Part shown: positions 32,841 through 42,553 of the stretch, piece by piece | How positions within the stretch are numbered: position 1 is the stretch's first letter | Layout: each line of letters begins with the position of its first letter | DNA from: JACQFK01 sp964619955 | GTDB lineage: Bacteria > Planctomycetota > MHYJ01 > JACPRB01 | Reading direction: 5' to 3' | DNA: 47,079 nucleotides | Assembly (NCBI GenBank): GCA_964619955.1 | Contig: CAZUJF010000040.1 | Coordinates: forward strand, 1-47,079 | The notes under the pieces: model-generated | The model's database searches: none | The model's input: only the letters and a program-made list of their open reading frames with translations | What the model was told of the DNA's origin: nothing | Program-made: the position numbers and the translations under genes

Positions 32841-35432
32841 ATGAGCGATGTCGCACCCGGAAGCGCCTGGGGCGCCTTCACGATCGAGCGCCGCCTGGGA
32901 CGCGGGCCCTCGGGGACGGTCTACCTCGCGAAGGAGACCGCCTCGGGCCGGGCCGTCACCCTCAAGATCTTCCACCCGACCCTGCCGGCCGCCGTGCTCG
33001 ACCGTTTCGAGACGGACGCGCGCCGCCTCGCCGGCTTCAAACATCCCTCGATCCTCGCCGTCGAGTCCTTCGGCCGCCACGGGGAGGCGCGCTTCCTCGT
33101 CTCGGAAGCCTTCGAGGGACGCAACCTGCGCGACCTCGGGTCCAAGCCCCCGCGCGAGGCCGCCGAGATCATCCTCCAGGCCGCCCGCGGCCTCGCCGCC
33201 GCCTGGGGCCGCCTCGCGCTGCATCGCAATCTGAAACCCGAGAACGTCCTCGTCGCCTCCGACGGCCGGGTCCGCCTGAGCGACTTCGGCTTCTTCCTCG
33301 AGAGCACGCCCTACTGGAGTCCGGAGCGCCGGCAGGGCCGGACGCCCGACCTGCGCGGAGACCTCTACTCGCTCGGGATGCTCTTCAAGGAGCTGCTCCG
33401 GGACGGGTCCCCGGACCTGGACGCCCTGGTCGTCCATCTGACGCGGCCGGAAGCGGTCGAGCGCATCCAGATGGTCGAGGATCTGATCGCGCGGCTGGAG
33501 GGGTATCTTGCGGCGAAGCCGGTCGAGGCCCCCGCCCCTCCGGCTCCGCTCGTCGAGGTGCAGCCTCCGCCGCCTCGCGTCGAGGCGCCCCCGCCTCCCG
33601 AACCGCCCCCGGAAGATCCCGCTTTGGCGGCACTGAGGAAGCATTTCGTCCAGACGGTGGCCACGGTGGCGACCCGGGAGGAGCCCCCGGTCTTCCCCCC
33701 GCCGCCGCGCCCGGTCTTCCGGCAGGCGGAAGAGCCCCTGGAAATCAAGCGGGAACGCTTTGCACAGGCCGTCGAGGCCGCGATACCGCGGCCGGCGCGC
33801 TCCAAGGCGCGGGGCTGCATCGGCTGTCTGGTCCCCTTGCTGATGCTGGGGGGCGCGCTCTCGTTCATCGTCTGGTTCGTCGCCGAACCCATGCCCGCGA
33901 TCGAGGAATTCTTCCCCCCGGAGCCGCCGGCGCCCGTGCAGGCGGTCCCCGTCGTCCCCGAAGCCCCCGCGGTCGATGAGGCCTGGATCCGATCCCGCGA
34001 GCGCATCGACGCCCTCGTCAAGGACATGAAGTACGCGGAGGCGCTCGGGGAGGCGGAGCGTTTCCAGGCCTCCCGAGACCACAACCCTCCGCCGGAGTTC
34101 TCCGCGACCGCGGCGCGGCTGAAAGCCGCCGTGCAGTTCTCCGCACAGGCGGAGCGGGCCCTGCAGCGCGGCGAGGATCTGCGCGGCGGCGACGCCCTGC
34201 GACGCAGCGGCCCCGCCGGCGCGGCGGAGGCGGACCGGATTCTCGCACGCTGGGCGGAGGCCGACTGGGAAAAGACCCGGAGCGCGGCGGACCAGGCGAC
34301 GGCGGAGGAGAATCCCGGCGTCGCGGTCCGTCTGATCGAGGGCTTCCTCCGGCGCTCCCACGGCGGCGGGGCGCGGCGCGCCGCGGCCGGCGCCGCGCTG
34401 CTGCAGCATCAGGCGGAAGCGGACTTCCAACAGCTCAACTCCGACCTGGGCAACGTGCCGCGCGAGCAGCGGACCGAGCGGGCCGTCGCCGGCTGGGAGG
34501 CCTTCCTCGCCAAGCCGCACCAAGGCGGGGCGCGCCGGGCGGAGGTGGAGCAATCGCTGGCCCTCGCCCGCGAGGATGCGCAGCGCACGATCTATGCCGG
34601 CCGCTTCGGGATCCAGAACGCCGCGCTCGAGCCGGGCTCGACCCGCGTCGCGGTGTATGCCGACCAGGTCCGCATCCTCGACAGCACTACCCGCGAGGAG
34701 CTCTGGGTGCTTCCGATCCGCCCCTACGGCAACCGGCTCGCGTTCGCGGCCGGGCGCCTCGCGCTGGCGGGCTCCCAGAAAATCACGCGCTGGAAGCTGG
34801 AGGGGAAAGCCGAGGAGGCCGCGCTGGCCGTGACGGACGGCGTCGTCACGGCCGTCGGATACTCGCCGGACGGGAAGCTCCTGGCGGCGGGCACGAGCGG
34901 CGGCACGCTCTTCGTGTGGGACGCCGCGAGCGGCGTCGTGATCCGCACGGAGAAAAGCGTGGGCAAGGGCATCCAGAGCCTGGCGCTGAGCCCGGACGGC
35001 AGGACGCTCGCCACGGGCGGCTGGGACAAAAAGGTGTATCTGTGGGCCCTGCCCAGCGGCGCGCCGCGCCCGCTGGAGGGCGTGAACGGCCGCATCGGCT
35101 TGATCGCCTGGAGTCCCGACGGAAAACGCGTGGCCGCCGCGGGCTCGGCGGACGCGGCCTGCGTCTGGGACGCCGACTCCGGGGACCTGAGGCAGACCCT
35201 GAAGGGCCACCAGGGCAATCTCACGGCGCTGGCCTGGTCAGCGGACGGCGGTCTGCTCGCGACGGGCGGCATGGATTCCACGATCCGGCTCTGGAGCCTC
35301 CAGGAGGGCAAGGCCCCGCAGATCCTGAAGGTCTCGGCCCGGCGGGTGACCTTCGTGGGCTTCCCGCCCTCGGGCGAACTGCTCTTCGGCGGCGACGACG
35401 GCGCCCTCCGCCGGATCCCGCTGCGGGATTGA
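32841..35432 (+). CDS. Membrane-anchored pseudokinase with C-terminal WD40 repeats
   Basis: 863 residues from ATG 32841 (ATG 32829 is also possible). The kinase-like domain (~12-225) keeps glycine loop LGRGPSG, Lys42 and DFG Asp148, but the catalytic loop reads HRN (128-130, LHRNLKPENV) instead of HRD, so phosphotransfer should be lost or very weak. A Pro/Glu-rich linker (~230-310) leads to a transmembrane helix (~325-348). An extracytoplasmic helical region with repeated ALAREDAQ-like sequence follows. The last ~220 residues (~640-863) carry WD40-type repeats (YSPDGKLLAAGTSGGTLFVWD, WSPDGKRVAAAGSADAACVWD). It is likely a scaffold or sensor. This kinase-TM-WD40 layout is common in planctomycetes. 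Confidence 0.88.
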   Translation: MSDVAPGSAWGAFTIERRLGRGPSGTVYLAKETASGRAVTLKIFHPTLPAAVLDRFETDARRLAGFKHPSILAVESFGRHGEARFLVSEAFEGRNLRDLGSKPPREAAEIILQAARGLAAAWGRLALHRNLKPENVLVASDGRVRLSDFGFFLESTPYWSPERRQGRTPDLRGDLYSLGMLFKELLRDGSPDLDALVVHLTRPEAVERIQMVEDLIARLEGYLAAKPVEAPAPPAPLVEVQPPPPRVEAPPPPEPPPEDPALAALRKHFVQTVATVATREEPPVFPPPPRPVFRQAEEPLEIKRERFAQAVEAAIPRPARSKARGCIGCLVPLLMLGGALSFIVWFVAEPMPAIEEFFPPEPPAPVQAVPVVPEAPAVDEAWIRSRERIDALVKDMKYAEALGEAERFQASRDHNPPPEFSATAARLKAAVQFSAQAERALQRGEDLRGGDALRRSGPAGAAEADRILARWAEADWEKTRSAADQATAEENPGVAVRLIEGFLRRSHGGGARRAAAGAALLQHQAEADFQQLNSDLGNVPREQRTERAVAGWEAFLAKPHQGGARRAEVEQSLALAREDAQRTIYAGRFGIQNAALEPGSTRVAVYADQVRILDSTTREELWVLPIRPYGNRLAFAAGRLALAGSQKITRWKLEGKAEEAALAVTDGVVTAVGYSPDGKLLAAGTSGGTLFVWDAASGVVIRTEKSVGKGIQSLALSPDGRTLATGGWDKKVYLWALPSGAPRPLEGVNGRIGLIAWSPDGKRVAAAGSADAACVWDADSGDLRQTLKGHQGNLTALAWSADGGLLATGGMDSTIRLWSLQEGKAPQILKVSARRVTFVGFPPSGELLFGGDDGALRRIPLRD

Positions 35433-35529
35433 GCGGAAGCGGCTCACTGCACCTTCCTCCTGGAGGACAGGCCTCCCTGCCCCTCGGCGCAGCGGTGGAA
35501 GTCGAGCTCATTCTCGAAGTGCGCTGAGC

Positions 35530-35997
35530 CTACTCCTTCCCCTCCTCGATCCCGAATTCCTTCATCCAGTAGTCCACCTCGCCCGGCGGGACGCCGCCCG
35601 ACCCCTTGTCGGGCTCGGCGGACGCGGGGGACGCGGGGGGCTGGAGCGTGCGCGCGAAGTCCTCGCAGGCGATCACCTGGAGGTGTTTCCGTTTCGCGGC
35701 CGAGGTGATTTCGCGGTCGTTGGAGACGAGGACGTATTGGGTCCGGTCGCCGCTCGCCTCGATCGCCGCCAGCAGTTCCTCGTCGGCCGTGCGGCCCTGG
35801 GCGACCACGCGGATCTCCAGCGACCCGCGCTCTTCGCGGCGACGCATGCCCCCCGTCGGATCGAAGACCACCCGGGCCCGGCGGCCCCCCTCCCGGCACC
35901 AGGCCTCCAGCAACTGCAGCATCCGTTCGCGCTCGGCCTCCGTCGCCCGGCCCCGGGCGAAGGCGTGCAGGAAGTTGTAGCCGTCGACCAGCAGCAT
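35530..35997 (-). CDS. YacP-like NYN/PIN-fold ribonuclease
   Basis: 155 residues. MLLVDGYNFLHAF at the N-terminus, VVFDPTGG, ADEELLAAI and VLVSNDREITSAA are the acidic motifs of the NYN (PIN-like) nuclease domain in YacP/Rae1-type proteins, which cleave RNA at the ribosome or in the cytoplasm. The C-terminal ~40 residues are Pro-rich and end in an acidic helix. The open frame extends further upstream, but family homology begins exactly at ATG 35997, 5 bp after the pyrC stop. It is the last gene of the pyrB-pyrC unit. Confidence 0.8.
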   Translation of the reverse strand: MLLVDGYNFLHAFARGRATEAERERMLQLLEAWCREGGRRARVVFDPTGGMRRREERGSLEIRVVAQGRTADEELLAAIEASGDRTQYVLVSNDREITSAAKRKHLQVIACEDFARTLQPPASPASAEPDKGSGGVPPGEVDYWMKEFGIEEGKE

Positions 35998-36002
35998 CGC
36001 GC

Positions 36003-37241
36003 TCAGCGCAGCAGCCGGCCCCCGACGATGACGTGCTCGGCCCGGCCCTTGAGCTTCATGCCCTCGTAAGGCGTGCAGCGGCCCATCGACTTGAAGCGCG
36101 AGGGATCCACCGTCCACTCCGCCTTCGGATCGATCAGCGTAAGGTCGGCATCCGCTCCCGCTTTCAGCACGCCCTTGCCCTTCAAGCCCAGGATTCCCGC
36201 CGGCGCCGACGTCATCGCCTCGATCGCCCGCTTGAAGGGCAGCTTCTTCAACCCGAGCACCACGCCGAGCGTCGTCTCGAGGCCGATGACCCCGTTGGGG
36301 CAGCAGGCGAGCTCCTGCTCCTTCTCCTCCACCGTGTGCGGCGCGTGGTCGCTCGCGATCGCGTCGATGGTCCCGTCCGCCAGTCCCTTCAGCACGGCGT
36401 CCACATCCTCCGCCGCGCGCAGCGGCGGGTTCATCTTGTACTTCGACTCGTAGTCCGCCAGCGTCTCGTCCGTCAGCAGCAGGTGGTGCGGCGCGGCCTC
36501 CGCCGTCACCCGGACCCCCTTCGCCTTCGCCGCGCGGACGACCTCGACGGTCTCCCGCGCGCTCACGTGGCAGATGTGGACGTGGCCGCCCGTCAGCGCG
36601 GCCAGATAACAGTCCCGCGCCGCCATCGCCGCCTCGGCCGCGTTCGGATAGCCCCGCAGGCCCAGCCGCACCGAGACCGGGCCCTCGTTCATCACGAAGC
36701 CCTTCGTCAGCGTCGCGTCCTCGCAGTGCGCGAGGATCGGGCGACCCAACATCTTCGAATATTCCAGCGCCCGGCGCATGAGCTCCGAGTTCGTGATCGG
36801 CATGCCGTCGTCGCTGAACGCCACCGCGCCCGCGGCGGACATCTTGCCGAGCTCCGCCAGCTCCTCGCCCTTGAGGCCCTTCGTCACCGCGCCGACGGGC
36901 AGGACGTTCGCGCCGGCCGCCTCGGCGGACTTCGCCTTCACGTAGACCACCCCGACGGCGTCGTCGCAGACCCGCCCCGAGTTGGCCATGACGGCGACCG
37001 TCGTGAAGCCGCCCTCGATGGCCGCCGCCGACCCGGAGGCGATCGTCTCCTTGTCCTCGCGGCCCGGCTCCCGGAAGTGCACGTGCATGTCGATGAGGCC
37101 GGGGCAGAGCACGAGGCCCTTCGCGTCGAGCGTCTCGGACGCGGTCTCCTTCAGCTTCCCCAGCTTCTTGATCACGCCGCCCTCAAGGAGGACGTCGAGC
37201 GGTTTTCCGTCGGCCCAGGACTTCGCGTTTCGAATCAGCAT
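36003..37241 (-). CDS. pyrC: Dihydroorotase
   Basis: 412 residues, class I. It converts carbamoyl-aspartate to dihydroorotate in pyrimidine synthesis. Metal ligands are present: the HxH in IDMHVHFREPG, AHCEDA, HICHVSARE and SDHAPHT. GGFTTVAVMANSG replaces the usual GGxTTVxxMPNT, a mild divergence near the substrate site. The remaining length and C-terminal TPYEGMKLKG are typical. The start overlaps the pyrB stop by one base (TGATG), so the two are translationally coupled. Confidence 0.94.
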   Translation of the reverse strand: MLIRNAKSWADGKPLDVLLEGGVIKKLGKLKETASETLDAKGLVLCPGLIDMHVHFREPGREDKETIASGSAAAIEGGFTTVAVMANSGRVCDDAVGVVYVKAKSAEAAGANVLPVGAVTKGLKGEELAELGKMSAAGAVAFSDDGMPITNSELMRRALEYSKMLGRPILAHCEDATLTKGFVMNEGPVSVRLGLRGYPNAAEAAMAARDCYLAALTGGHVHICHVSARETVEVVRAAKAKGVRVTAEAAPHHLLLTDETLADYESKYKMNPPLRAAEDVDAVLKGLADGTIDAIASDHAPHTVEEKEQELACCPNGVIGLETTLGVVLGLKKLPFKRAIEAMTSAPAGILGLKGKGVLKAGADADLTLIDPKAEWTVDPSRFKSMGRCTPYEGMKLKGRAEHVIVGGRLLR

Positions 37242-38143
37242 CAGCGCGGCACCTGCGAAAGGAGTGAGAGAACCGCGGCGCGCACCCACACGCCGTTGGA
37301 CACCTGGGTGAGGATCACCGAGCGCTCGTGGTCCGCCGCCTCGGCGCAGATCTCCAGCCCCCGGTTCATGGGCCCGGGATGCATGATGATCGCCTCCGGC
37401 TTCAGCAGCTTCAGCCGCGCCCGCGTGAGTCCGAAGAGCTGCACGTATTCGGAGCTCGAGGGGAAGAGCCCCGCCTGCTGCCGCTCCAGCTGGAGCCGCA
37501 GCATCATGATGACGTCGTTCTCCGCAAGCGCCTTCTCGAGATCCGTCTCGTGCGCCGCCGGCAGGTCCTTCGGCACCAGCGTCGGCGGCCCGACGAGCGT
37601 GACTTTGTTGCCGAGCTTCGTCAGCGCCCAGAGGTTGGACCGCGCCACGCGGCTGTGGGCGATGTCCCCCACGAGCGCGACCCTGAGCCCCGTCACGCGG
37701 CCGAGGCGCTCGCGGATGGTCAGCAGGTCGAGCAGGGCCTGCGTGGGGTGCTCGTTCGCCCCGTCGCCCGCGTTGATGACGGCGCTGCCGACGAGGCGCG
37801 AGAGGAAGGCCGGCGCGCCCGAGACCCCGTGGCGGATGACCGTGAACGTGACGCCCATCGATTCGATGGTCCGGGCCGTGTCCTTGAGGCTCTCGCCCTT
37901 GGTCAGGCTGGAGGCGGAGGGGCTGAAGTCGATGACCTCCGCGCCGAGCGAGCGGGCCGCGAGCGCGAAGGAGGTCTTGGTGCGGGTGGAGGGTTCGACG
38001 AAGAAATTGAAAAGACGCCTGCCCTTCAAGGGGCTCGAGCCCCCCTTCGCACGGGCCAGGTCTGCCGCCGTGTCGAGGACGAGCAGGATCTCCTCGCGGG
38101 ACAGGTCCTTCGTCCCCAGCAGGTGGCGGTGGGTCCACGCCAT
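37241..38143 (-). CDS. pyrB: Aspartate carbamoyltransferase catalytic subunit
   Basis: 300 residues. It condenses carbamoyl phosphate with aspartate. The signature PSTRTKTSFALAA (canonical STRTRTSFE), the GESLKDTARTIESM loop, GDGANEHPTQALLDLLTI, GDIAHSRVARSN and MHPGPMNRGLE are all present. No pyrI regulatory subunit or pyrR is adjacent. The gene starts 15 bp downstream of a PAS-GGDEF-EAL gene and is coupled to pyrC. Confidence 0.96.
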   Translation of the reverse strand: MAWTHRHLLGTKDLSREEILLVLDTAADLARAKGGSSPLKGRRLFNFFVEPSTRTKTSFALAARSLGAEVIDFSPSASSLTKGESLKDTARTIESMGVTFTVIRHGVSGAPAFLSRLVGSAVINAGDGANEHPTQALLDLLTIRERLGRVTGLRVALVGDIAHSRVARSNLWALTKLGNKVTLVGPPTLVPKDLPAAHETDLEKALAENDVIMMLRLQLERQQAGLFPSSSEYVQLFGLTRARLKLLKPEAIIMHPGPMNRGLEICAEAADHERSVILTQVSNGVWVRAAVLSLLSQVPR

Positions 38144-38158
38144 TGGAGCGGGAGTTTA

Positions 38159-40708
38159 TCAGACCGCCCGGGAGGGCGCAACGGCCTTCATCCCGGGGCC
38201 GCGGGCGACGAGCTCCTCGGCCTGCGCCTCGGGCAGGGGCTTCGCGAAGTAGTAGCCCTGGACCCGGTCGCAGCGCAGCCCGCGCAGCAGGTCCAGCTGG
38301 GCGAGGGTTTCCACGCCCTCCGCCACGACGCCCATCGCCATGTTCCGGGCGAGGGTCGTGATCGTCCGCACCAGATGCCCCTGCCCGCCCTCGCTTCCCA
38401 GCTGGCCCACGAACGACTGGTGGATCTTGAGGCTGTTGATCGGAAAGCGGTTGAGGTAGCCCAGGGAGGAATAGCCGGTGCCGAAATCGTCGAGGTAGAG
38501 CTGGACCTTCAGGTCCCGGATCTTCGCCATCAGCTCGTCCAGCGACTGCGTCTCCTCCATGATCGCGCTTTCGGTGATCTCGAGCGTCAGACTCGAGCCG
38601 TCCAGGCCCCCCGCCGAGAGCGCCTCCGCGATGCGCTCCACGAGGCCGGGCTGCGAGAAATGCTTCGTCGAGAGGTTGACGTTGATCCGGAGTTCCGCCG
38701 CGTGCGGGTACTTGCGCTGCCACTCCCGGGTCTTCCGGCAGGCTTCGCGCAGCACCCAGAGGTCGATCGGCACGATGAAGCCCGTCTCCTCCGCCTGGGG
38801 CAGGAATTCGCCGGGCGTCACGAGGCCGCGCAGCGGATGCTGCCAGCGCACCAGGGCCTCGAAACCCACCAGGGTGTCGAGCGCCAGCGAGACGATCGGC
38901 TGGTAGTAGACCCGGAACTCGCCGCGGTCGAGGGCCTTCCGCAGATCCGTCTCGAGCTGCAGCCGCTTCACGGCCTTGGAGTGCATCGCCTCGTCGAAGA
39001 CCTCGTAGCAGCTGCGCCCCCGCTCCTTGGCGCGGTACATCGCCGTGTCGGCGTCGCGCAGCAGATCCTCCCCGCTCACGTAGTTCAGGCCGGGCGCGAT
39101 GCCGATGGACACCGTCGCGAAGACCTCCTGACCCTCGATCTCGAAGGGCTTCTTGAGCTCCTTGAGAATGCGGTCCGCCACCTGGATCGCGTCGGAGGGG
39201 TCCCGCAGGTCGTCCAGGAGGATCGTGAACTCGTCGCCCCCGAGGCGGGCCACCGTGTCCCCGGGGCGCACGCAGACCTCGAGCCGCCGCGCCAGCTCGG
39301 CCAGCAGCATGTCGCCCTTCAGGTGGCCGAGGGAGTCGTTCACGTCCTTGAAGCGGTCGACGTCCAGGAAGAAGACGCAGTAGGTGGAGCGTTTGCGCCG
39401 CTTCGCGCGCGTCACGGCCTGCGTGAGGCGGTCCATGAAGAGCGCCCGGTTGGGCAGCCCGGTCAGGGCGTCGGTGAACGCCTGCTGGGCGAGTTTCTCC
39501 TCGAAGCGGTGCCGCTCGGTGACGTCCGTCATCGAGCCGGCGAGGCGCACCGCCCGGCCTCCCCGTCCCCGGACGCCGATGCCCCGGACCAGCATCCAGC
39601 GGTAGACGCCGTCCTTGTGCAGGACCCGGTGTTCGCATTCGAAGTGGGCCGTCTTGCCCGAGACATGGGCGTCGAACTCGTTCTTGAGGCCGACCAGGTC
39701 CTCGGGGTGGACCCGCTTCATCCATTCGTCCGGGGAGGACCCCAGTTCGTGATTCTCGAAGCCGAGCATCGCCTTGAGCCGGGGCGAGTAGTACACGCTC
39801 TGGGCCTTGAGATCCCAGTCCCAGAGGCCGTCCTTCGCCCCCTCCACGGCGAGCTTGTAGCGCTCCTCGCTGCGCTCGAGCGCCTGCTGCGCGCGGTGCA
39901 GCTCGGTCACGTCCCAGAAGAGTCCCTGCACGCCGACGATGGCCCCCTTGGCGTCGTAGACCGGGGTCTTCAGGACGTGGACGTAGAGCAGGTCCTGGGC
40001 GGGGGTGAGGTGCTCCTCGACGCATTCGAAGACCCGGCCGCTCTCGACGACCCGGCGGTCGTCCTCGCGGTACTTCGCCGCCAGCTCGGCGGTGAACAGC
40101 TCCTCGTCGGTCTTGCCCAGGAGGTCCTCGAGCCGGCGCCCCAGCGTCTGGCAGTATTTCTGGTTGGCGAACGTGACGCGGCCCTCGAGATCCTTGCGGA
40201 AGATGTTCTGGGGGAGGTTCTGCACCAGCGAGTGGTAGAGCGCCATCGAATTGCGCAGGGCCTCCTCGGCCTGCTTGTGCGCGCTGATGTCCCGCGAGAG
40301 CCCGAAGGTGCCCACGATGCGGCCCTCCGGGTTCCGGAGCGGCATCTTGGTGGTGGAGACCCAGCTCACCCGGCCGTCGGGCCAGAGTCCCTGCTCCACG
40401 ACGTCGACCATCGGACGGCCGCTCCGCATGATCTCCTGCTCGTCGCGGGTGGTCCGCGCGGCGTAGTCGGCCGTGAAGAAGTCGGCGTCCGAGCGGCCGA
40501 CCGCCTCCGCGGGATCCTTCAGGCCCAGGCGGGCGGCGAGCGCGCGGGAGACGCGGAGGAAGCGGCTGGAGGCGTCCTTGAAGTAAATGGCGTCCGGGAG
40601 CGCGTCCATGAGGACCAGCATCTGCGCCTGGTCCGGCAGCGCGCTCTCGCCCAAGACCGCGGCGTCCGCCGCCGCGACCTTCACCCGGGTTGTCCGCCTC
40701 GTGCCCAT
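38159..40708 (-). CDS. PAS-PAS-PAS-GGDEF-EAL cyclic-di-GMP signalling protein
   Basis: 849 residues without transmembrane helices. Three PAS domains (~25-145, 150-270, 275-400; for example LMDALPDAIYFKD, LVQNLPQNIFRKD, WDWDLKAQSVYYSPRLKAMLG) precede GGDEF (~410-570, intact RLGGDEFT plus FTDALTGLPNRALF) and EAL (~585-835, FEALVRWQHP, INVNLSTKHF, ITESAIM, LDDFGTGYSS, EGVET). Both catalytic signatures look intact, so the protein could make and degrade c-di-GMP depending on its PAS inputs. It reads in the same direction as pyrB, 15 bp away, so it may share its transcript. Confidence 0.93.
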   Translation of the reverse strand: MGTRRTTRVKVAAADAAVLGESALPDQAQMLVLMDALPDAIYFKDASSRFLRVSRALAARLGLKDPAEAVGRSDADFFTADYAARTTRDEQEIMRSGRPMVDVVEQGLWPDGRVSWVSTTKMPLRNPEGRIVGTFGLSRDISAHKQAEEALRNSMALYHSLVQNLPQNIFRKDLEGRVTFANQKYCQTLGRRLEDLLGKTDEELFTAELAAKYREDDRRVVESGRVFECVEEHLTPAQDLLYVHVLKTPVYDAKGAIVGVQGLFWDVTELHRAQQALERSEERYKLAVEGAKDGLWDWDLKAQSVYYSPRLKAMLGFENHELGSSPDEWMKRVHPEDLVGLKNEFDAHVSGKTAHFECEHRVLHKDGVYRWMLVRGIGVRGRGGRAVRLAGSMTDVTERHRFEEKLAQQAFTDALTGLPNRALFMDRLTQAVTRAKRRKRSTYCVFFLDVDRFKDVNDSLGHLKGDMLLAELARRLEVCVRPGDTVARLGGDEFTILLDDLRDPSDAIQVADRILKELKKPFEIEGQEVFATVSIGIAPGLNYVSGEDLLRDADTAMYRAKERGRSCYEVFDEAMHSKAVKRLQLETDLRKALDRGEFRVYYQPIVSLALDTLVGFEALVRWQHPLRGLVTPGEFLPQAEETGFIVPIDLWVLREACRKTREWQRKYPHAAELRINVNLSTKHFSQPGLVERIAEALSAGGLDGSSLTLEITESAIMEETQSLDELMAKIRDLKVQLYLDDFGTGYSSLGYLNRFPINSLKIHQSFVGQLGSEGGQGHLVRTITTLARNMAMGVVAEGVETLAQLDLLRGLRCDRVQGYYFAKPLPEAQAEELVARGPGMKAVAPSRAV

Positions 40709-40825
40709 CTTTCAGGAACGATCCTGGCCTCCCGGAACCCGCTCACCCCTTCGGAGACCCTGTTAATACTACACCCCCGGCATCATCCATGGGCCTTGGA
40801 AGCGCCGCAGGCGGTTGGGAGGGGC

Positions 40826-42553
40826 CTATTTCCGGGGCGTGGCGACGTCGGGCAGGGCGCGGGTGGCCCGGCGCAGGAAGAGGACGGCGAAGGAGGTTTC
40901 GATGAGATCGCCCCCGCCCTCCTTGGACGACCAGGCGCCGTCGGCCCGCTGACGCGCCAGCAGCGCCGGGGCGATCTGGGCGAACCACTCGTGTTTGCCG
41001 ATCTCGGGAGTGCCGTACAGGATCGCCGCGCGCTCGAGCGCATAAAGGTAGTAGTTGAGCTGGTGCGGGCTGTTCTCCGCGAAGCCCGCGTGTTCGTAGG
41101 GCCCGGGGTTGTAGTCCACCGAGAAGTTCTTTCCCAGCCAGGCCATGCCGCTGGCGACCTCGCGGTCGCGGCGCCAGTCGCGCCCCAGCAGGTAATCGTA
41201 GATCACCAGGCTGCCCACGCCGCCCGCGGTCATCGATCCGTAGGGCTTGTGCTCGTGTTTGCCGTAACACCAGCCCTCGGCGGTCCGGCCGGGCTCCGTG
41301 CGCGTCTGCGACTCGCGCCACCAGCGGACCGCGAGATCCAGGACTTCGCGGGGCAGGACGATCCCCGCCTCGTGGCAGGCCCTCAGCCCGAGCGCCGCCA
41401 TCTGCGCGTTCGAATTGTCGCCGGACGCGGGACCCTCGCGCTGTTTCTTCACGGGCAGCTTGCGCTGCACCTTCGGGTCGGCGCCGAAGTCCCGCACGCC
41501 GGGCCTGCGCATCCCGCCCGCCAGCTCCTTCCCCAGGGGCCCGCCGGCGATCTCCTCCACGAAGAGCGAGGGGGCCCCGTAGCTCCACTGGCCGTTGAGG
41601 CACTGGTTGTCCACCAGGAACTGCGCGCACTGCAGCAGGCGCACCTGGTGCTTCACGCGGTCGAGCTCCTCGAGCAGCATCGCCTGCAGGGCGACGTTGT
41701 AGGTGCGGTCGAGCTTCTTCTCCAGGACCTGGCGCAGGAGGCGCTGGAACTCCGGATCGGTCTCCGGCACGCCCCCGTGCAGCATCGCCCAGAGCAGCAG
41801 TTCCTCCGCCTTCGAATCCTTCGCCAGGCCCGCCGCCCGGGCGCGGAGGAACGCCGTGCCCGCGCGCACCGCCTCGTCGAGGGTGCGGGGCTTGGCGACC
41901 GCGTCCTCCACGACGATCTTGGGGGCCGGTTTCACCGGCACCGGCACCGGAACCGGGATCACGGGAGGATCCGGCGGCTGGATGGCGAGCTTCGGCGGCG
42001 GGACCGGAGCCGGGACGGCCGCCGCGGGCGTCTTCTTCACCGCCTCCACGCGCGGATCCTCGACCTTCGGCAGTTCGACCAGCGTGTCCGGGAGGGGCCG
42101 GATCTCGACCGGCCCGCCGATGACGGGTTCGGGGGGAGCCGGCGGCCTCGGCGCGTCCTTGACGGCCGGACGCACGACCAGGCCCCCGGAGGGCGCCGGA
42201 GAGGGACGCCGCAGGAAGGCTCCGGCGAACGCCAGCAGGAGCGCCGCCGCCGCGGCGGCCGCCCAGAGGGGGCGGCGGAATTTCGAGACGGGCTCGGGGC
42301 GCGGCTCCTCGAACGCCTCCTGGGGCAGTCCGGCGATGCGCGCGCGCACACGCGACAGCGTGGCTTCGATGCGGCTCTGGGCGGAGAGTTCCGCAATCAC
42401 GCGATCCTGCCAGGCCAGCGTCAGCGCCTGTTCGCGGCAGGCGGCGCAGTCCTGTAGATGCGCTTCCAGCAGGTTGGCGTCCGGGCGGGCGATCTCGCCC
42501 GCGAGGGCGTCCGACAGGAGGCTCCGGGCGTCGTCGCAGCCGAGCGTCCTCAC
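40826..42553 (-). CDS. Anti-sigma zinc finger fused to an exported prenyltransferase/squalene-cyclase-like repeat domain
   Basis: 575 residues. The cytoplasmic N-terminus has a zinc anti-sigma motif His-x3-Cys-x2-Cys (AHLQDCAAC, about 31-39). A transmembrane helix lies at about 95-113. A Pro-rich linker (~115-215) contains VIPVPVPVPVKP. The C-terminal ~350 residues are alpha/alpha-toroid-like repeats as in squalene cyclase/prenyltransferase folds (LLQCAQFLVDNQCLNGQWSYG, GWCYGKHEHKPYGSMTAG, LLARQRADGAWSS) and should be extracytoplasmic. The repeat part is clearly related to the exported protein at 43120-44412. The GTG start at 42553 overlaps the ECF sigma stop (GTGA), making this its cognate anti-sigma factor. 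Confidence 0.85.
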   Translation of the reverse strand: MRTLGCDDARSLLSDALAGEIARPDANLLEAHLQDCAACREQALTLAWQDRVIAELSAQSRIEATLSRVRARIAGLPQEAFEEPRPEPVSKFRRPLWAAAAAAALLLAFAGAFLRRPSPAPSGGLVVRPAVKDAPRPPAPPEPVIGGPVEIRPLPDTLVELPKVEDPRVEAVKKTPAAAVPAPVPPPKLAIQPPDPPVIPVPVPVPVKPAPKIVVEDAVAKPRTLDEAVRAGTAFLRARAAGLAKDSKAEELLLWAMLHGGVPETDPEFQRLLRQVLEKKLDRTYNVALQAMLLEELDRVKHQVRLLQCAQFLVDNQCLNGQWSYGAPSLFVEEIAGGPLGKELAGGMRRPGVRDFGADPKVQRKLPVKKQREGPASGDNSNAQMAALGLRACHEAGIVLPREVLDLAVRWWRESQTRTEPGRTAEGWCYGKHEHKPYGSMTAGGVGSLVIYDYLLGRDWRRDREVASGMAWLGKNFSVDYNPGPYEHAGFAENSPHQLNYYLYALERAAILYGTPEIGKHEWFAQIAPALLARQRADGAWSSKEGGGDLIETSFAVLFLRRATRALPDVATPRK

